NCBI GenBank assembly: GCA_016234555.1
Contig: JACRBJ010000069.1
Span: 1 to 64,000 of the forward strand
DNA length: 64,000 bases
Source of the DNA: Chloroflexota bacterium
GTDB taxonomy: Bacteria; Chloroflexota; Anaerolineae; Anaerolineales; Villigracilaceae
Direction of reading: 5' to 3'
Shown here: positions 33,026 to 41,968 of the stretch, piece by piece
How the letters are laid out: every line of letters begins with the position of its first letter
Numbering within the stretch: the stretch's first letter is position 1
Made by a program: the position numbers and the translations under genes
Notes under the pieces: model-generated
Told to the model about the DNA's origin: nothing
The model's database searches: none
What the model saw: the letters and a program-made list of their open reading frames with translations, nothing else

Positions 33026-35287
33026 TTATGTTTCTGCGGGTGTTTCACTATTTCTCACCGAGCTCTCTAGTACTTTATAGTGGTCGGGAAAAACTGTCTT
33101 CATCATCTCCAGTAGGTAATTAATTACATTTTGGGCTTCTAAAACTAGAGATGGATCAAATCCTTTGCCAGTAATATGTGATTGGTCGTTTGTGAATTTA
33201 TATATAGCAATCTTTTTGTTGGCGTCAAAGGCGATTTGCTCCAATTTTTTATATGGATCTCTGTTGTCGGGAATCATGATCGCCAAAAAATTGTCAAGAA
33301 CTTTGCGAGCCACATTAGGTAAATGATAGACGGAGTCTATAGTGCCATCTGGTATAAAGTTGTAGAGTTGTTTGAATAAATACTGATATTCGCTACTATA
33401 ATTTTTTAGCAACTTATCTAAAACATCTAATTTAGCTATTCTCTTTCCATCAATCATTTGGTTTTTGATCATGTAATATTGGGATTTTCTCTCAAGCCCA
33501 TGACTTAGCCAGTTAATGATTAATTGCAAGAAGTCATAATTGTGTGTAAGGATAAAAACTTGGGCGCGATCTTGAACCGTGTTCTTAAGAAAGGAGAAAG
33601 CCTGAAATAAAGAGTTTGAGTCTAGGCTGGAAATAGGATCGTCTACAACGACAATATCATTTTTGATGTCAAAGTCTCGATCCTTTAAGTGAATGGTGAA
33701 ATAGACAAATGCAATTGCTGTCTTTTCCCCTTCGCTTAAATTTTTGGCAATTTCTCCGTTTCGTTTGATTACATACCCATTCGTGTTGTCTTCAAAAACA
33801 AGTTCCCTTCTTCCAAGAAAGGTTTCTAGTCGCTTGTTGATTTCATCGCACGCTAGTCCTGATATAGATATTTTATTTTTGTTCTCGTCGATTCGTGCTT
33901 GAATCCTTTTTATTCCAACATCGTTTGTGTCGTTAGGGTTTCCGTTTTCGAGTATGTCGATTTCTTTTTTTATTTGTGCAATATCATTTTTCAGGTCTTG
34001 TATAATGTCATACTTTTCACTCAAATAGTGCTCTTTTAGTTTCTCTTGTGCTTCTTTTTTTGCTTTTGCGAAGTTCTTGGATTTCTCATTGTGGTTATTT
34101 ATGCAAACATTGAGCTCGTCGATTAAATTTGCGAATGGGTTAATGTCAAAGGTTTTGCTTAGTTTTAGCGGCGTTGTGGTGTATAGTTTTTTGCTTTCAA
34201 TTTCCTGTTTGAAGTTTTCCAAATCTTTTACAACTTCCTGTTTCGTTTTCTCCAGTTCGCCTTCTTTGTGTAGATAATCCCTGTGAAATTCGGTATATAA
34301 ATTTGCCTTGTCAAGAATTTTTACATCCTGAACCGCCTTTTGTAATCTCTCGATCTTGGATAATAAGACATCGACATCTTCTTTTAGCTTTTTGTCCGCA
34401 GCGTTGAAATATCCTGTCAATGCTTGAATGCGATCTTCTGGCAAAGTTTGATCGCAGAATTCACATTTTTTTGACCCCTCTTGTTGATGTAATTTGAATC
34501 CTTCTTCAACCCATTGAGATATATGTGGGTTCTCTTGCAGCCTGGAAATCACAGTAACTTCGACAGTTTGTTTTAATACATATTTTGCGTCTGAAATGAT
34601 ATTTTCGATGTCTTGTTCGGCAATGGGTATTGTAATCTTGTCCAGAATATCTAATTCTTGCTGTTTCAGCGTCTCTAAGTGTTTTTCAATTTCCTTTTCA
34701 GTTAACAACTTCTTTGAATTTATTACTTCAAAGTCTTTCGCAGCATCGTTTCTTCGGTAAGTCCTTGTTGATGCACCAACAAGTGTTGCTCCTATTGTTT
34801 TTGCGACATTGGTGAAATGGATGTCCTTCAAATTTTCTTTTTGTTCAAGTTCTTTCTTTTTGGTTTCTAATTCTTTGAGTTTTCCCAAGTCGCCAATCTC
34901 TGAATCTCCCTTTAGAGTTAGCTCGTCCTTCTTTATAGATTCAGCCAACTTTTTATTCTCTTCGCCAAGTATATAAATTGGATTTGCTTTGCACGACAGA
35001 ATGTCAATGTTCTGAGAAATATAATGTTGGTTGAAAACTCTAACTCTTTTGCTGTAGGGCTGCCCTTCTGCATACTCGCCATCTGCGGTTTCAACTTTAT
35101 ATTTCAAATCTGGATGGTCGTCGAGTTTTCCACTTTCTAATGCCGAAAACAACTCCGACAAGGTTGTTTTTCCTGAGCCGTTCCATCCGTAAATAAGATT
35201 GAAACGTCTAAATTCTGGTATGGTGTTGTTCCAATGATAATCATTGAATATCCCCAAATTTTTGATTTCAACAAGCTTTTTTATCAT
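33026..35287 (-). CDS. Rad50/RloC-like AAA family ATPase (AAA_13 type)
   Basis: A 753-residue SMC-like ATPase. Walker A GWNGSGKTT (34-42), long coiled coils (about 110-250 and 300-470) with a central CEFCDQ (275-280) that may be half of a zinc hook, signature NLSEGEKTAIAFVYF (about 516), Walker B DIVVVDDPISSLD (about 544-556) and the H-switch LTHNYDF. A C-terminal helical domain (about 600-740) contains FTNDQSHITGKGF. This layout matches PF13166/RloC-type proteins, several of which act in anti-phage defence; nuclease residues of RloC/PrrC cannot be confirmed. AT-rich codon use contrasts with flanking housekeeping genes, suggesting transfer. Confidence 0.85.
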   Translation of the reverse strand: MIKKLVEIKNLGIFNDYHWNNTIPEFRRFNLIYGWNGSGKTTLSELFSALESGKLDDHPDLKYKVETADGEYAEGQPYSKRVRVFNQHYISQNIDILSCKANPIYILGEENKKLAESIKKDELTLKGDSEIGDLGKLKELETKKKELEQKENLKDIHFTNVAKTIGATLVGASTRTYRRNDAAKDFEVINSKKLLTEKEIEKHLETLKQQELDILDKITIPIAEQDIENIISDAKYVLKQTVEVTVISRLQENPHISQWVEEGFKLHQQEGSKKCEFCDQTLPEDRIQALTGYFNAADKKLKEDVDVLLSKIERLQKAVQDVKILDKANLYTEFHRDYLHKEGELEKTKQEVVKDLENFKQEIESKKLYTTTPLKLSKTFDINPFANLIDELNVCINNHNEKSKNFAKAKKEAQEKLKEHYLSEKYDIIQDLKNDIAQIKKEIDILENGNPNDTNDVGIKRIQARIDENKNKISISGLACDEINKRLETFLGRRELVFEDNTNGYVIKRNGEIAKNLSEGEKTAIAFVYFTIHLKDRDFDIKNDIVVVDDPISSLDSNSLFQAFSFLKNTVQDRAQVFILTHNYDFLQLIINWLSHGLERKSQYYMIKNQMIDGKRIAKLDVLDKLLKNYSSEYQYLFKQLYNFIPDGTIDSVYHLPNVARKVLDNFLAIMIPDNRDPYKKLEQIAFDANKKIAIYKFTNDQSHITGKGFDPSLVLEAQNVINYLLEMMKTVFPDHYKVLESSVRNSETPAET

Positions 35288-35577
35288 GTTTGCACCCTAT
35301 CATACACACCTGCATACTTAATTTAGTGTTGTCCCACCAAATTATCAACATGTGGGTTTGTCAATTTTATTTTCGCCTTTGTGTTTTTCGCTTTCTTTAC
35401 AATAATTATTTCTAACCATCTAATTGTTTGATGAAACCATCAAGCTAATTTTGCCAAGTATACTCTGCATTCAGTTATACAAAAGTTACAAAATTGATGG
35501 ACAAGTTACATCCTGTAGTAACTGATTTCGTCGATCCAGGTTGTCCGCCAATATGTTTCAATTAAAAAAATCTGCCC
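35288..35577. other. AT-rich intergenic stretch without gene
   Basis: 290 bp between the AAA ATPase and DinG genes. It contains A/T-rich runs, but I find no open frame with protein-like composition, no clear hairpin terminator and no repeat of the island type. It marks the right border of the accessory island. Confidence 0.5.
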
Positions 35578-38373
35578 TTACACCCCCAACCAATCCCCAG
35601 CCATCTTGGCGAGACCAGCCGAAGGTCCCTGGCGGGCGGTGCATTGGGGCAGGGATTCGAGGAACAGCCTGCCGTATTGTTTGGTCAGCACGCGCCTGTC
35701 GAAGATGGCGACCACGCCGTGGTCCGAGGCGGTGCGGATCAGGCGTCCGAATCCCTGGCGGAATTTGAGGATGGATTCGGGCAGGTAATATTCGTTGAAC
35801 GAGTCTTCGTAGAGTTCGGAGCGGGCTGCGATGATCGGGTCGGTGGGCACGTCGAAGGGCAGTTTGGTGATGACCACCACCGACAGCGCGTCGCCAGGCA
35901 CGTCCACGCCTTCCCAGAACGAGCGCGTGCCGAGCAGCACGGCGCGGTCTGTGGTCTTGAACGATTCCAGCAGGGCGTTGGGTGACGCGCCTTCGCCTTG
36001 CTCGAAGACGAAGATGTCCTCCCGTCCCAGCGGACCCGTGATGGCTTGCGCGGTTTTCTTCAACGAGGCGTAGGATGTGAACAGTACCAGCATCCGTCCG
36101 CCCGTGGCTTTGGCGGTGGAGACGAGGGCGCGGTCGAGCATCTGCTGGTAGCCCTGCGCGTTCGGTTCGGGGATGTCGTTTGCCACGTAAAGCAGGGTGC
36201 TGGATTCGTAATCGAACGGGGAACCAAGCGCCAGCGTGTCTACTTCGTTGGCGGAAAGCGTGTTGCGCAGGTAGTTGAACTCGCCATGCGTCGTCAGCGT
36301 GGCAGACGCCATGACCACGCTCGCCTTTTTCAGCCAGAGATGTTCCTCCACCAGCGGACCCACCCGCAGCGGGGCGGCGTTCAGCGAGAGTCGCTCTCCG
36401 CGTGGATTCACCTCCACCCAGTAGATCAACTCAGGGGACGGTTTGTGAATCATGCCCGAAGACGCGGCTTCGGCTTCCGTCATCCGCCGCATCACGCTGC
36501 TCAACGTCCCCATCGTATCTTCGAGGTTGTCGTGACCGTCGGCGTAGAGTTCGCCGAGCGCCTTGTAGATTTCATCCAGCGACTTCAACAACAAGCCCAT
36601 CGTCTCGCTGACCTGGCTCCACGAGATTTCCACATCGTCCCAGCCTGGCAGGGAACGCGCGGCGGGCGTGACCCTGAACTGCCAGGTGTAATTGCTGACG
36701 GGTTGCCCCTCGCGCTGGATGGCAATGAAGTCGCTCAACATGCCGAAGAATTGTTTGGTGAGTTGTTCGAGACGAAAAGCCTGGTCGGTGGCGCGTTTGG
36801 CTCTTTGTTGCAGCAAACCGAAGTCCGACGGCTTGACCACCTGATGGGTTTCGGTAAGCATCCTGCCGAGCACGCCTGCCGACGAGCCGCCCAATTCCTT
36901 CATCATGCGGTCGAGGTCGTTCTCGGTCATGCGGAACGAAAGCGCCGACGTCACCGCCGACTCCATGTGATGCGCTTCGTCCACGATGACGTAATCGTAT
37001 TCGGGCAGCACCTTGCTGCCTGTGGAAACGTCCGAAAGCAGCAGGGCGTGGTTGACGATCAGCAGGTGCGACGATTGCGCCGCCTGCCTCGCGCGATAAA
37101 ACGCGCAGCTTCCGCCCATGCGACCCGCGCAGGTTTCCGCCGTGCAGTTATCGTCTTCGGCGGAGAGCCGCGCCCAAATCTCGCGCTCGGTCGGACCCGT
37201 CAGGTTGAGTTCGTTGCGGTCGCCGCTGGTGTTGTCCAACTGCCAGACGATGATCTTGGCGAGCACGCGCATTTCGTTGGCGTTGGTCGCGCCGTGCGAA
37301 CGCAGATATTCGAGCTTGCGCGGACAAAGATAATTGCTGCGTCCCTTCATCACCGACGCACGCAGGTCGAGGTTGAGCGCCGCCTTCAAGTCGGGGATGT
37401 CTTTTTTGATGAGCTGGTCCTGCAAATTGATGGTGTTGGTCGAGACGACCACCCGCGTATTGTTTTGGACTGCGAACAAAGCGGCTGGGACGAGATACGC
37501 GAAGGACTTTCCCACGCCCGTTCCCGCCTCGACGATGAGATGGTTGCCGTTCGAGAGGGCGTTGGTCACCGCCTTGAGCATGTCCACTTGCTGCGGGCGT
37601 TGCTCATAGGCTTCGAAATATTGCGAGAAAGGTCCGCCGTATTCCAGCACTGACGCCACTTCTTCGGGGTCGATGCCGACGGGTTCTTCGTTCCGCTCGA
37701 TGGGTGGGAGGTTCCTGGGAGATGAATCAGTCTTCGGTTTGGGTGTAGGTGTGTGTTGAGTTCGTTTCGGTTTGATCCCCTCCTTCGCCCGCAGTTGGAG
37801 TGCCTGCTCGAAGACCCATCCCGCATCCCAATCGACTCCGCCGCCCAACTCGACGAGTTCCTGCAACGTTTCGAGCGGCAGTTCCTTCGCCATGTCGAGC
37901 AGTCGGACGTAAGCCGCCTGTGTCACGCGAGCGTCGTCGAGGGCGCGATGTGTGGCGGGCAGGGGAATGCTCAACTGCTGACCGAGTGCGCCGAGGTTGT
38001 AGCGGCTGGCGGTGGGCATCAGCACGGTGGCAAGCTCATACGTGTCGATAGTCTGGTGATAGGGGAATAATCCCGCCTTGCGCAGGAAACCGATGTCGAA
38101 CTTGACGTTGTGCCCCAAAATGGGCGAGTCCCCGACGAAGGCGATCAGCTCGTGCTCGATGTCGCGCAGGCGCGGCGCCTCGCGCACCATCTTGTCGTCG
38201 ATGCCCGTCAGTCCCGTGATGAAATCGGGGATATGTTTGCCAGGGTTGATCAGCGTGCTGAATTCATTTTCCACGCGGCGGTTGCTGAATTTGACAGCGG
38301 CAATCTCGATGATCGCGTCGCGATTTTCATCAAGCCCTGTGGTTTCGATGTCGATGGATACGATGGAAGTCAT
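35578..38373 (-). CDS. dinG: DnaQ-like exonuclease/DinG-type helicase fusion
   Basis: 931 residues. An N-terminal DEDDh exonuclease (residues 1-170: IDIETTGL, GHNVKFDIGFL, HRALDDARV), then an XPD/DinG superfamily 2 helicase: Walker A VEAGTGVGKSFAYLVPA (about 280), four cysteines for a 4Fe-4S cluster (LCPRKLEYL then CTAETCAGRMGGSCAF), DEAH box VIVDEAHHMESA, and C-terminal motifs LVLFTSYASLKKTA, GTRSFWEGVDVPGD and RQGFGRLIRT. The fusion is typical of Firmicutes and Chloroflexota DinG, involved in R-loop or damaged-DNA processing. The long plus-strand frame across it is a shadow. Confidence 0.93.
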   Translation of the reverse strand: MTSIVSIDIETTGLDENRDAIIEIAAVKFSNRRVENEFSTLINPGKHIPDFITGLTGIDDKMVREAPRLRDIEHELIAFVGDSPILGHNVKFDIGFLRKAGLFPYHQTIDTYELATVLMPTASRYNLGALGQQLSIPLPATHRALDDARVTQAAYVRLLDMAKELPLETLQELVELGGGVDWDAGWVFEQALQLRAKEGIKPKRTQHTPTPKPKTDSSPRNLPPIERNEEPVGIDPEEVASVLEYGGPFSQYFEAYEQRPQQVDMLKAVTNALSNGNHLIVEAGTGVGKSFAYLVPAALFAVQNNTRVVVSTNTINLQDQLIKKDIPDLKAALNLDLRASVMKGRSNYLCPRKLEYLRSHGATNANEMRVLAKIIVWQLDNTSGDRNELNLTGPTEREIWARLSAEDDNCTAETCAGRMGGSCAFYRARQAAQSSHLLIVNHALLLSDVSTGSKVLPEYDYVIVDEAHHMESAVTSALSFRMTENDLDRMMKELGGSSAGVLGRMLTETHQVVKPSDFGLLQQRAKRATDQAFRLEQLTKQFFGMLSDFIAIQREGQPVSNYTWQFRVTPAARSLPGWDDVEISWSQVSETMGLLLKSLDEIYKALGELYADGHDNLEDTMGTLSSVMRRMTEAEAASSGMIHKPSPELIYWVEVNPRGERLSLNAAPLRVGPLVEEHLWLKKASVVMASATLTTHGEFNYLRNTLSANEVDTLALGSPFDYESSTLLYVANDIPEPNAQGYQQMLDRALVSTAKATGGRMLVLFTSYASLKKTAQAITGPLGREDIFVFEQGEGASPNALLESFKTTDRAVLLGTRSFWEGVDVPGDALSVVVITKLPFDVPTDPIIAARSELYEDSFNEYYLPESILKFRQGFGRLIRTASDHGVVAIFDRRVLTKQYGRLFLESLPQCTARQGPSAGLAKMAGDWLGV

Positions 38374-38426
38374 ATTAGAACAAGTGTATCATGAAACTGT
38401 TTTCCCACCTGCCATGATTCTTACCG

Positions 38427-38457
38427 CCGTAGGGGCGGGGTTATCCCGCCCTTACGG
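38427..38457. repeat. GC-rich hairpin overlapping a CDS end
   Basis: CCGTAGGGGCGGG (38427-38439) pairs with CCCGCCCTTACGG (38445-38457), loop GTTAT, one mismatch. It lies across the last codons and TAA stop of the following minus-strand gene, whose C-terminal TVRAG is therefore repeat-encoded. Possibly a dispersed palindrome used as terminator. Confidence 0.65.
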
Positions 38458-39826
38458 TTTCATCATTTCGATTTGTCTGATCCAATAAAATCAGCAATAA
38501 GAGCCAGAACATCAAACGGAATATTTCCACCGCAAACATGGTGTGGCGGGTGACGCCGATGGAGTCGGCGAAGAAGCCCACGCCCATGGTCAATGACGCG
38601 CTGAGGAAAAGCCAGGTCATCAACCAAAGCCAACCCGCGTGAATTACATTCCTTCTCCTGAAAGCAGAGAAGAACAAACCTGCCATCAGCAGGATGTCCA
38701 GGACAAAAAAGAGATATGTCTTCGGATGCAGCAGGTCATTGGCAGTCACCAGCGCGAGGCGGGCGGGAGTATCTTCCGAGAAAAAATACGGCTGTGTGTT
38801 TTCAGAGAAGATTCCACCCAGTTCGGCTGTGAAGGAAGTCAGCGTGTAGCCAGGATGGGCTAGTAAAAATCTCGCGTACGCACGAGGCGCATTTTCGATG
38901 AACCACTCATGATATTCAGCAGATTTGGGATTCGGCATTCCCAATCCCTGCAGGAATTCCACGCGGGCAGGGTAGGGCAGGAGCAGGTCGTTGTAGACGT
39001 TGGCTAGCGGAACTTCCCAACGGCGACTGAGCATGGAACTTTGCAACCCGACCAACACGACAACGAGAATAACCCCAATTGGAATCAGCAGCGTTTTGTC
39101 TTTGCGAATTTTGGATACTGCAACCGCGGAGAGAATGGACATGACAAGCAGGACAATCAGTGTGTAAATATTGGCATCCCGAGTGAATGTCCAAAGCACC
39201 AGCGTAATCACTGCAAGCACGGCAAGGACAACTGAGAATTTGCTGTCGAATTCCTCTTCTGTAACCATGAAATAAACTTCGATCACCAACGCAAGACTGA
39301 TGGCAAACAGCGAAAATGTCAGCGACTCAGAGCCGAGGATGCTGTCCCAGTCCGCGATGGCGGGGGTGAAGCCGAAGGCTGTGATGAGGGCAGCGGCGAG
39401 CAGTTTTTCATATCCGCCGCTCAACCGTTTGGAAACCACCCAAGCCAGTGCGCCCCATGCAATGACCGCTAGAATGTTTTGAAAAAGCACAATCTTATCA
39501 AAGCAGGGTTGGATGCCGCGATAAGTCTCTGTCTGGACTGCAGGGTAACTCACCACTTTAAGTTCGCAGTTTTGCACGTCCGCCAGATAATAGAGCAGGT
39601 TGGTGGTGAAGAGGCGGCCGCGGGTCAGCATGTCAGACGAAAAGAAGGGTGAACTTCCGCCTTTGATATAGCTTCCTGTGTCGGCGTTTGCCACCGAAAG
39701 GTTCAAATCGCCATAGGAGGTCAGGCGGAGGAAGATCGTGCCAGCCAGAATCAATCCGACAAGGAAATTGATTCCCTGTTTCAATCCTCTTGCGAAGTTT
39801 GCGGACGGCAGTAGTTTCGTCTTCAC
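38441..39826 (-). CDS. Polytopic membrane protein, tandem paralogue B
   Basis: 461 residues with about ten helices. Conserved with its neighbour: YGDLNLSVANADTGSYI near the N-terminus (an acidic DT in the first extracytoplasmic loop), LLAAALITAFGFTPAIADWDSILGSESL, and the WAFTRD/WTFTRDANIYTLIVLLVMSI region. The acidic motif in loop 1 plus many helices resembles GT-C glycosyltransferases using lipid-linked sugars, but no firm family match can be claimed. Starts 11 bp after the stop of the paralogue, so the two are co-transcribed. C-terminus from a repeat. Confidence 0.7.
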   Translation of the reverse strand: MKTKLLPSANFARGLKQGINFLVGLILAGTIFLRLTSYGDLNLSVANADTGSYIKGGSSPFFSSDMLTRGRLFTTNLLYYLADVQNCELKVVSYPAVQTETYRGIQPCFDKIVLFQNILAVIAWGALAWVVSKRLSGGYEKLLAAALITAFGFTPAIADWDSILGSESLTFSLFAISLALVIEVYFMVTEEEFDSKFSVVLAVLAVITLVLWTFTRDANIYTLIVLLVMSILSAVAVSKIRKDKTLLIPIGVILVVVLVGLQSSMLSRRWEVPLANVYNDLLLPYPARVEFLQGLGMPNPKSAEYHEWFIENAPRAYARFLLAHPGYTLTSFTAELGGIFSENTQPYFFSEDTPARLALVTANDLLHPKTYLFFVLDILLMAGLFFSAFRRRNVIHAGWLWLMTWLFLSASLTMGVGFFADSIGVTRHTMFAVEIFRLMFWLLLLILLDQTNRNDETVRAG

Positions 39827-39837
39827 GATTATGTTCT

Positions 39838-41190
39838 TTATGCAGCTTCGCCTGTTTTTTCGCGCTGCACGGAAAAGTCAACGAGGATAAGAAGGAGCAT
39901 CCACATCAGGAGTCGATACGTTGTGGTGGACGACAGTGTGTGGCGAACCAGCGCCCACGAATCGCCGAAAATGTTGAAGAACATGGAGCTGGCGGCGATC
40001 AAAAATGTCCAGGTCATCAGCCATATCCACGGCAAAGCCGCCCGATTTTTCTGGAACAGGAACTGGTTCCACAACATCAACAATAGAATCAAGTCAACCA
40101 GGAATATCGATCCGCTCTTGGGGTGAAGATAGTTCCCGATCAGGGTTAACAGCGGACGGTATTCCCATTCGTTGACTTTGAAGTAAGGCTGCATGTTGTC
40201 GCTGAAGGCAGCGTATTGATCCTTGAGGAATTTGCGCGCGGTATAGACGGGGTGGTCCACAAGGAATTTCATGTAGGTAATGGGGGCATGCTTCTCGAAC
40301 CACGCGTAGAATTCGGGCGTCTCATATTCCGGCATCCCCCTGTCGGTGAAATATTGCATGTTGCCTTCCGAGCCGACGATGTCGCTTTCCCAGACGTGGA
40401 TCAGTTCATTGACCCAGGGGAGTCTTTGCCTAGTCGAGACAAAACCCAAGATGAAAATTGAAAGCATGACCAACCCTGCAAGGATGGGCAGCTTTGTCCT
40501 CCTAAACCGTGGCAGGATGTACAGTCCCAAAATAAAGAGCGACGGGAAGATCAATAGATTCGCGTTGATGTCCCGTGTAAATGCCCAGAAAAAGAGCAGC
40601 GCGAACAAAACAACAAGGGCTGCGATGTACCCGGGTTTATCTGTCGGATCGCCATGATAGGCAAAAGCCAGCCAGATCAGGATTGCATATGCGATTACGA
40701 ATAGTGAGATGCTGAGCGACTCCGCGCCCAACACGCTGTCCCAGTCAGCCATTTGCGGGGTGAAGCCAAAGAGCATGATGATGAAGGCCGATCCAACTCT
40801 GGCGACACCATTTTTCAGCCGCGATGAGAAAACCCATGCCAGCAGGGGCCACCCCATGATCGAGAGCACGACTTGCAGGACGGCGATATCCTGGAGGCCC
40901 CTGTCCACTTTGCGATACACGGTGTTGGCGCCGTCCGAGAATGCTCGAAGCCGATAGCCGTCGGGCGGCGTGAAGATTTTGTATATAAAATTTGTGGTGT
41001 AAGGGCGATAGCCGGTAAACGCCTCCCACGAGAACAGGTTGACTTTCGAGGAGTCGAAATAGCTTTGGGTATCGCGGTTTGCCACCGACAGCCGCAGATC
41101 GCCGTAGACGGTCAACCGCATGCCAATAAAAACAGCTATTATCGCCAGGACAAACCATTGACTTATGTTTTTCATGAATTGATTGACCAA
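39838..41190 (-). CDS. Polytopic membrane protein, tandem paralogue A
   Basis: 450 residues, about ten helices, same organisation as the downstream paralogue: YGDLRLSVANRDTQSYF, FIIMLFGFTPQMADWDSVLGAESLSIS, FFWAFTRDINANLLIFPSLFIL, and a C-terminal pair of helices ending in LVDFSVQREKTGEAA. The shared ADWDS-LG-ESL and TRD motifs are likely functional. Probably an envelope glycan or lipid enzyme (inference). Confidence 0.7.
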   Translation of the reverse strand: MVNQFMKNISQWFVLAIIAVFIGMRLTVYGDLRLSVANRDTQSYFDSSKVNLFSWEAFTGYRPYTTNFIYKIFTPPDGYRLRAFSDGANTVYRKVDRGLQDIAVLQVVLSIMGWPLLAWVFSSRLKNGVARVGSAFIIMLFGFTPQMADWDSVLGAESLSISLFVIAYAILIWLAFAYHGDPTDKPGYIAALVVLFALLFFWAFTRDINANLLIFPSLFILGLYILPRFRRTKLPILAGLVMLSIFILGFVSTRQRLPWVNELIHVWESDIVGSEGNMQYFTDRGMPEYETPEFYAWFEKHAPITYMKFLVDHPVYTARKFLKDQYAAFSDNMQPYFKVNEWEYRPLLTLIGNYLHPKSGSIFLVDLILLLMLWNQFLFQKNRAALPWIWLMTWTFLIAASSMFFNIFGDSWALVRHTLSSTTTYRLLMWMLLLILVDFSVQREKTGEAA

Positions 41191-41228
41191 TTTTTGGATG
41201 TGTGTCTGAAGTTTTCCCGGGGGAACAA

Positions 41229-41260
41229 GAACGCATATTTTCGGTTCAAAATATGCGTTC
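41229..41260 (-). terminator. Perfect 13-bp hairpin
   Basis: GAACGCATATTTT (41229-41241) and AAAATATGCGTTC (41248-41260) around CGGTTC, just after the NERD-like gene. No T-run follows on the minus strand, so termination is uncertain. Confidence 0.55.
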
Positions 41261-41274
41261 GTTTGGGATATCCC

Positions 41275-41967
41275 TTATTCAGCCAGGGCTTCTGTCAGGG
41301 TCTTGATCTGGTCGGTTGACAAGGCGCGGTTCTTCCCGCCCTGCCGCATAAATTCCTTGAGCTGCTTTAATTTCAATGCCGGGATGGGAGACTCGCCTGC
41401 GTCCAATTCGACCTCATCGGTGGTGAAGACCAGAATGGGTTTGATCTCAGGGATGTCTGATTCGTCCAGTTTTTTTACAAAGGATTTTTTCAGCCTTTGG
41501 ACTTCGTTTTCCGCGTCGAGGTCGGGGCGACCCAAACCCTCCTGTCCGAAGATGCGCATGTAACCTTGCAGGAAACCGCCGCCTTTCAATTTCCAGCGAT
41601 TTTTTTCAAAGGAGACATTCCCCCGCTGGTGATACGGCAGAAGAACCCATATGCCGGAAGGTCCAATCAGCAGATGGGATACTGGCGAGGAGTAATGGTA
41701 AATGTTGAACTCGCTGTGCAAGCCTTTGAGCGCCGCATCCAGCTTCTCGTCGGGGCGCGGCGACCTGCCCCAGCGGCTGCCCATGTACATGCCGACCTGG
41801 GACATGACAAACCCAATGATCAGGCAGACGAACGCGTAATTAGCCAGATTGGGTATTGAAATTGAGATGTACATGCCGAGGCCAAGCACAGCCAGCCCGC
41901 CAAAGTTCATCCAATTTCCTATCTTTCCATTGCGTTGAATCAGTTTTTCGTTTTTGATGATTTTCAT
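41275..41967 (-). CDS. Two-helix membrane protein with NERD-like domain
   Basis: 230 residues. Two hydrophobic helices (about 23-40 and 44-62) precede a soluble domain with ALKGLHSEFNIYHYSSPVSHLLIGPSGIWVLLPYHQRGNVSFEKNRWK, which follows the pattern of NERD (nuclease-related) domains: a conserved His, then GPSGIWVL. The catalytic Asp/Glu-x-Lys set is not clear, so nuclease activity is doubtful. The gene starts one base from the PlsX stop and is probably in its operon. Confidence 0.65.
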   Translation of the reverse strand: MKIIKNEKLIQRNGKIGNWMNFGGLAVLGLGMYISISIPNLANYAFVCLIIGFVMSQVGMYMGSRWGRSPRPDEKLDAALKGLHSEFNIYHYSSPVSHLLIGPSGIWVLLPYHQRGNVSFEKNRWKLKGGGFLQGYMRIFGQEGLGRPDLDAENEVQRLKKSFVKKLDESDIPEIKPILVFTTDEVELDAGESPIPALKLKQLKEFMRQGGKNRALSTDQIKTLTEALAE

Positions 41968-41968
41968 G

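Noticed and set aside
35998..37653. 551-codon plus-strand open frame
   Set aside because: Antisense to the DinG helicase, whose motifs are all intact; Arg/His-rich composition marks it as a shadow.
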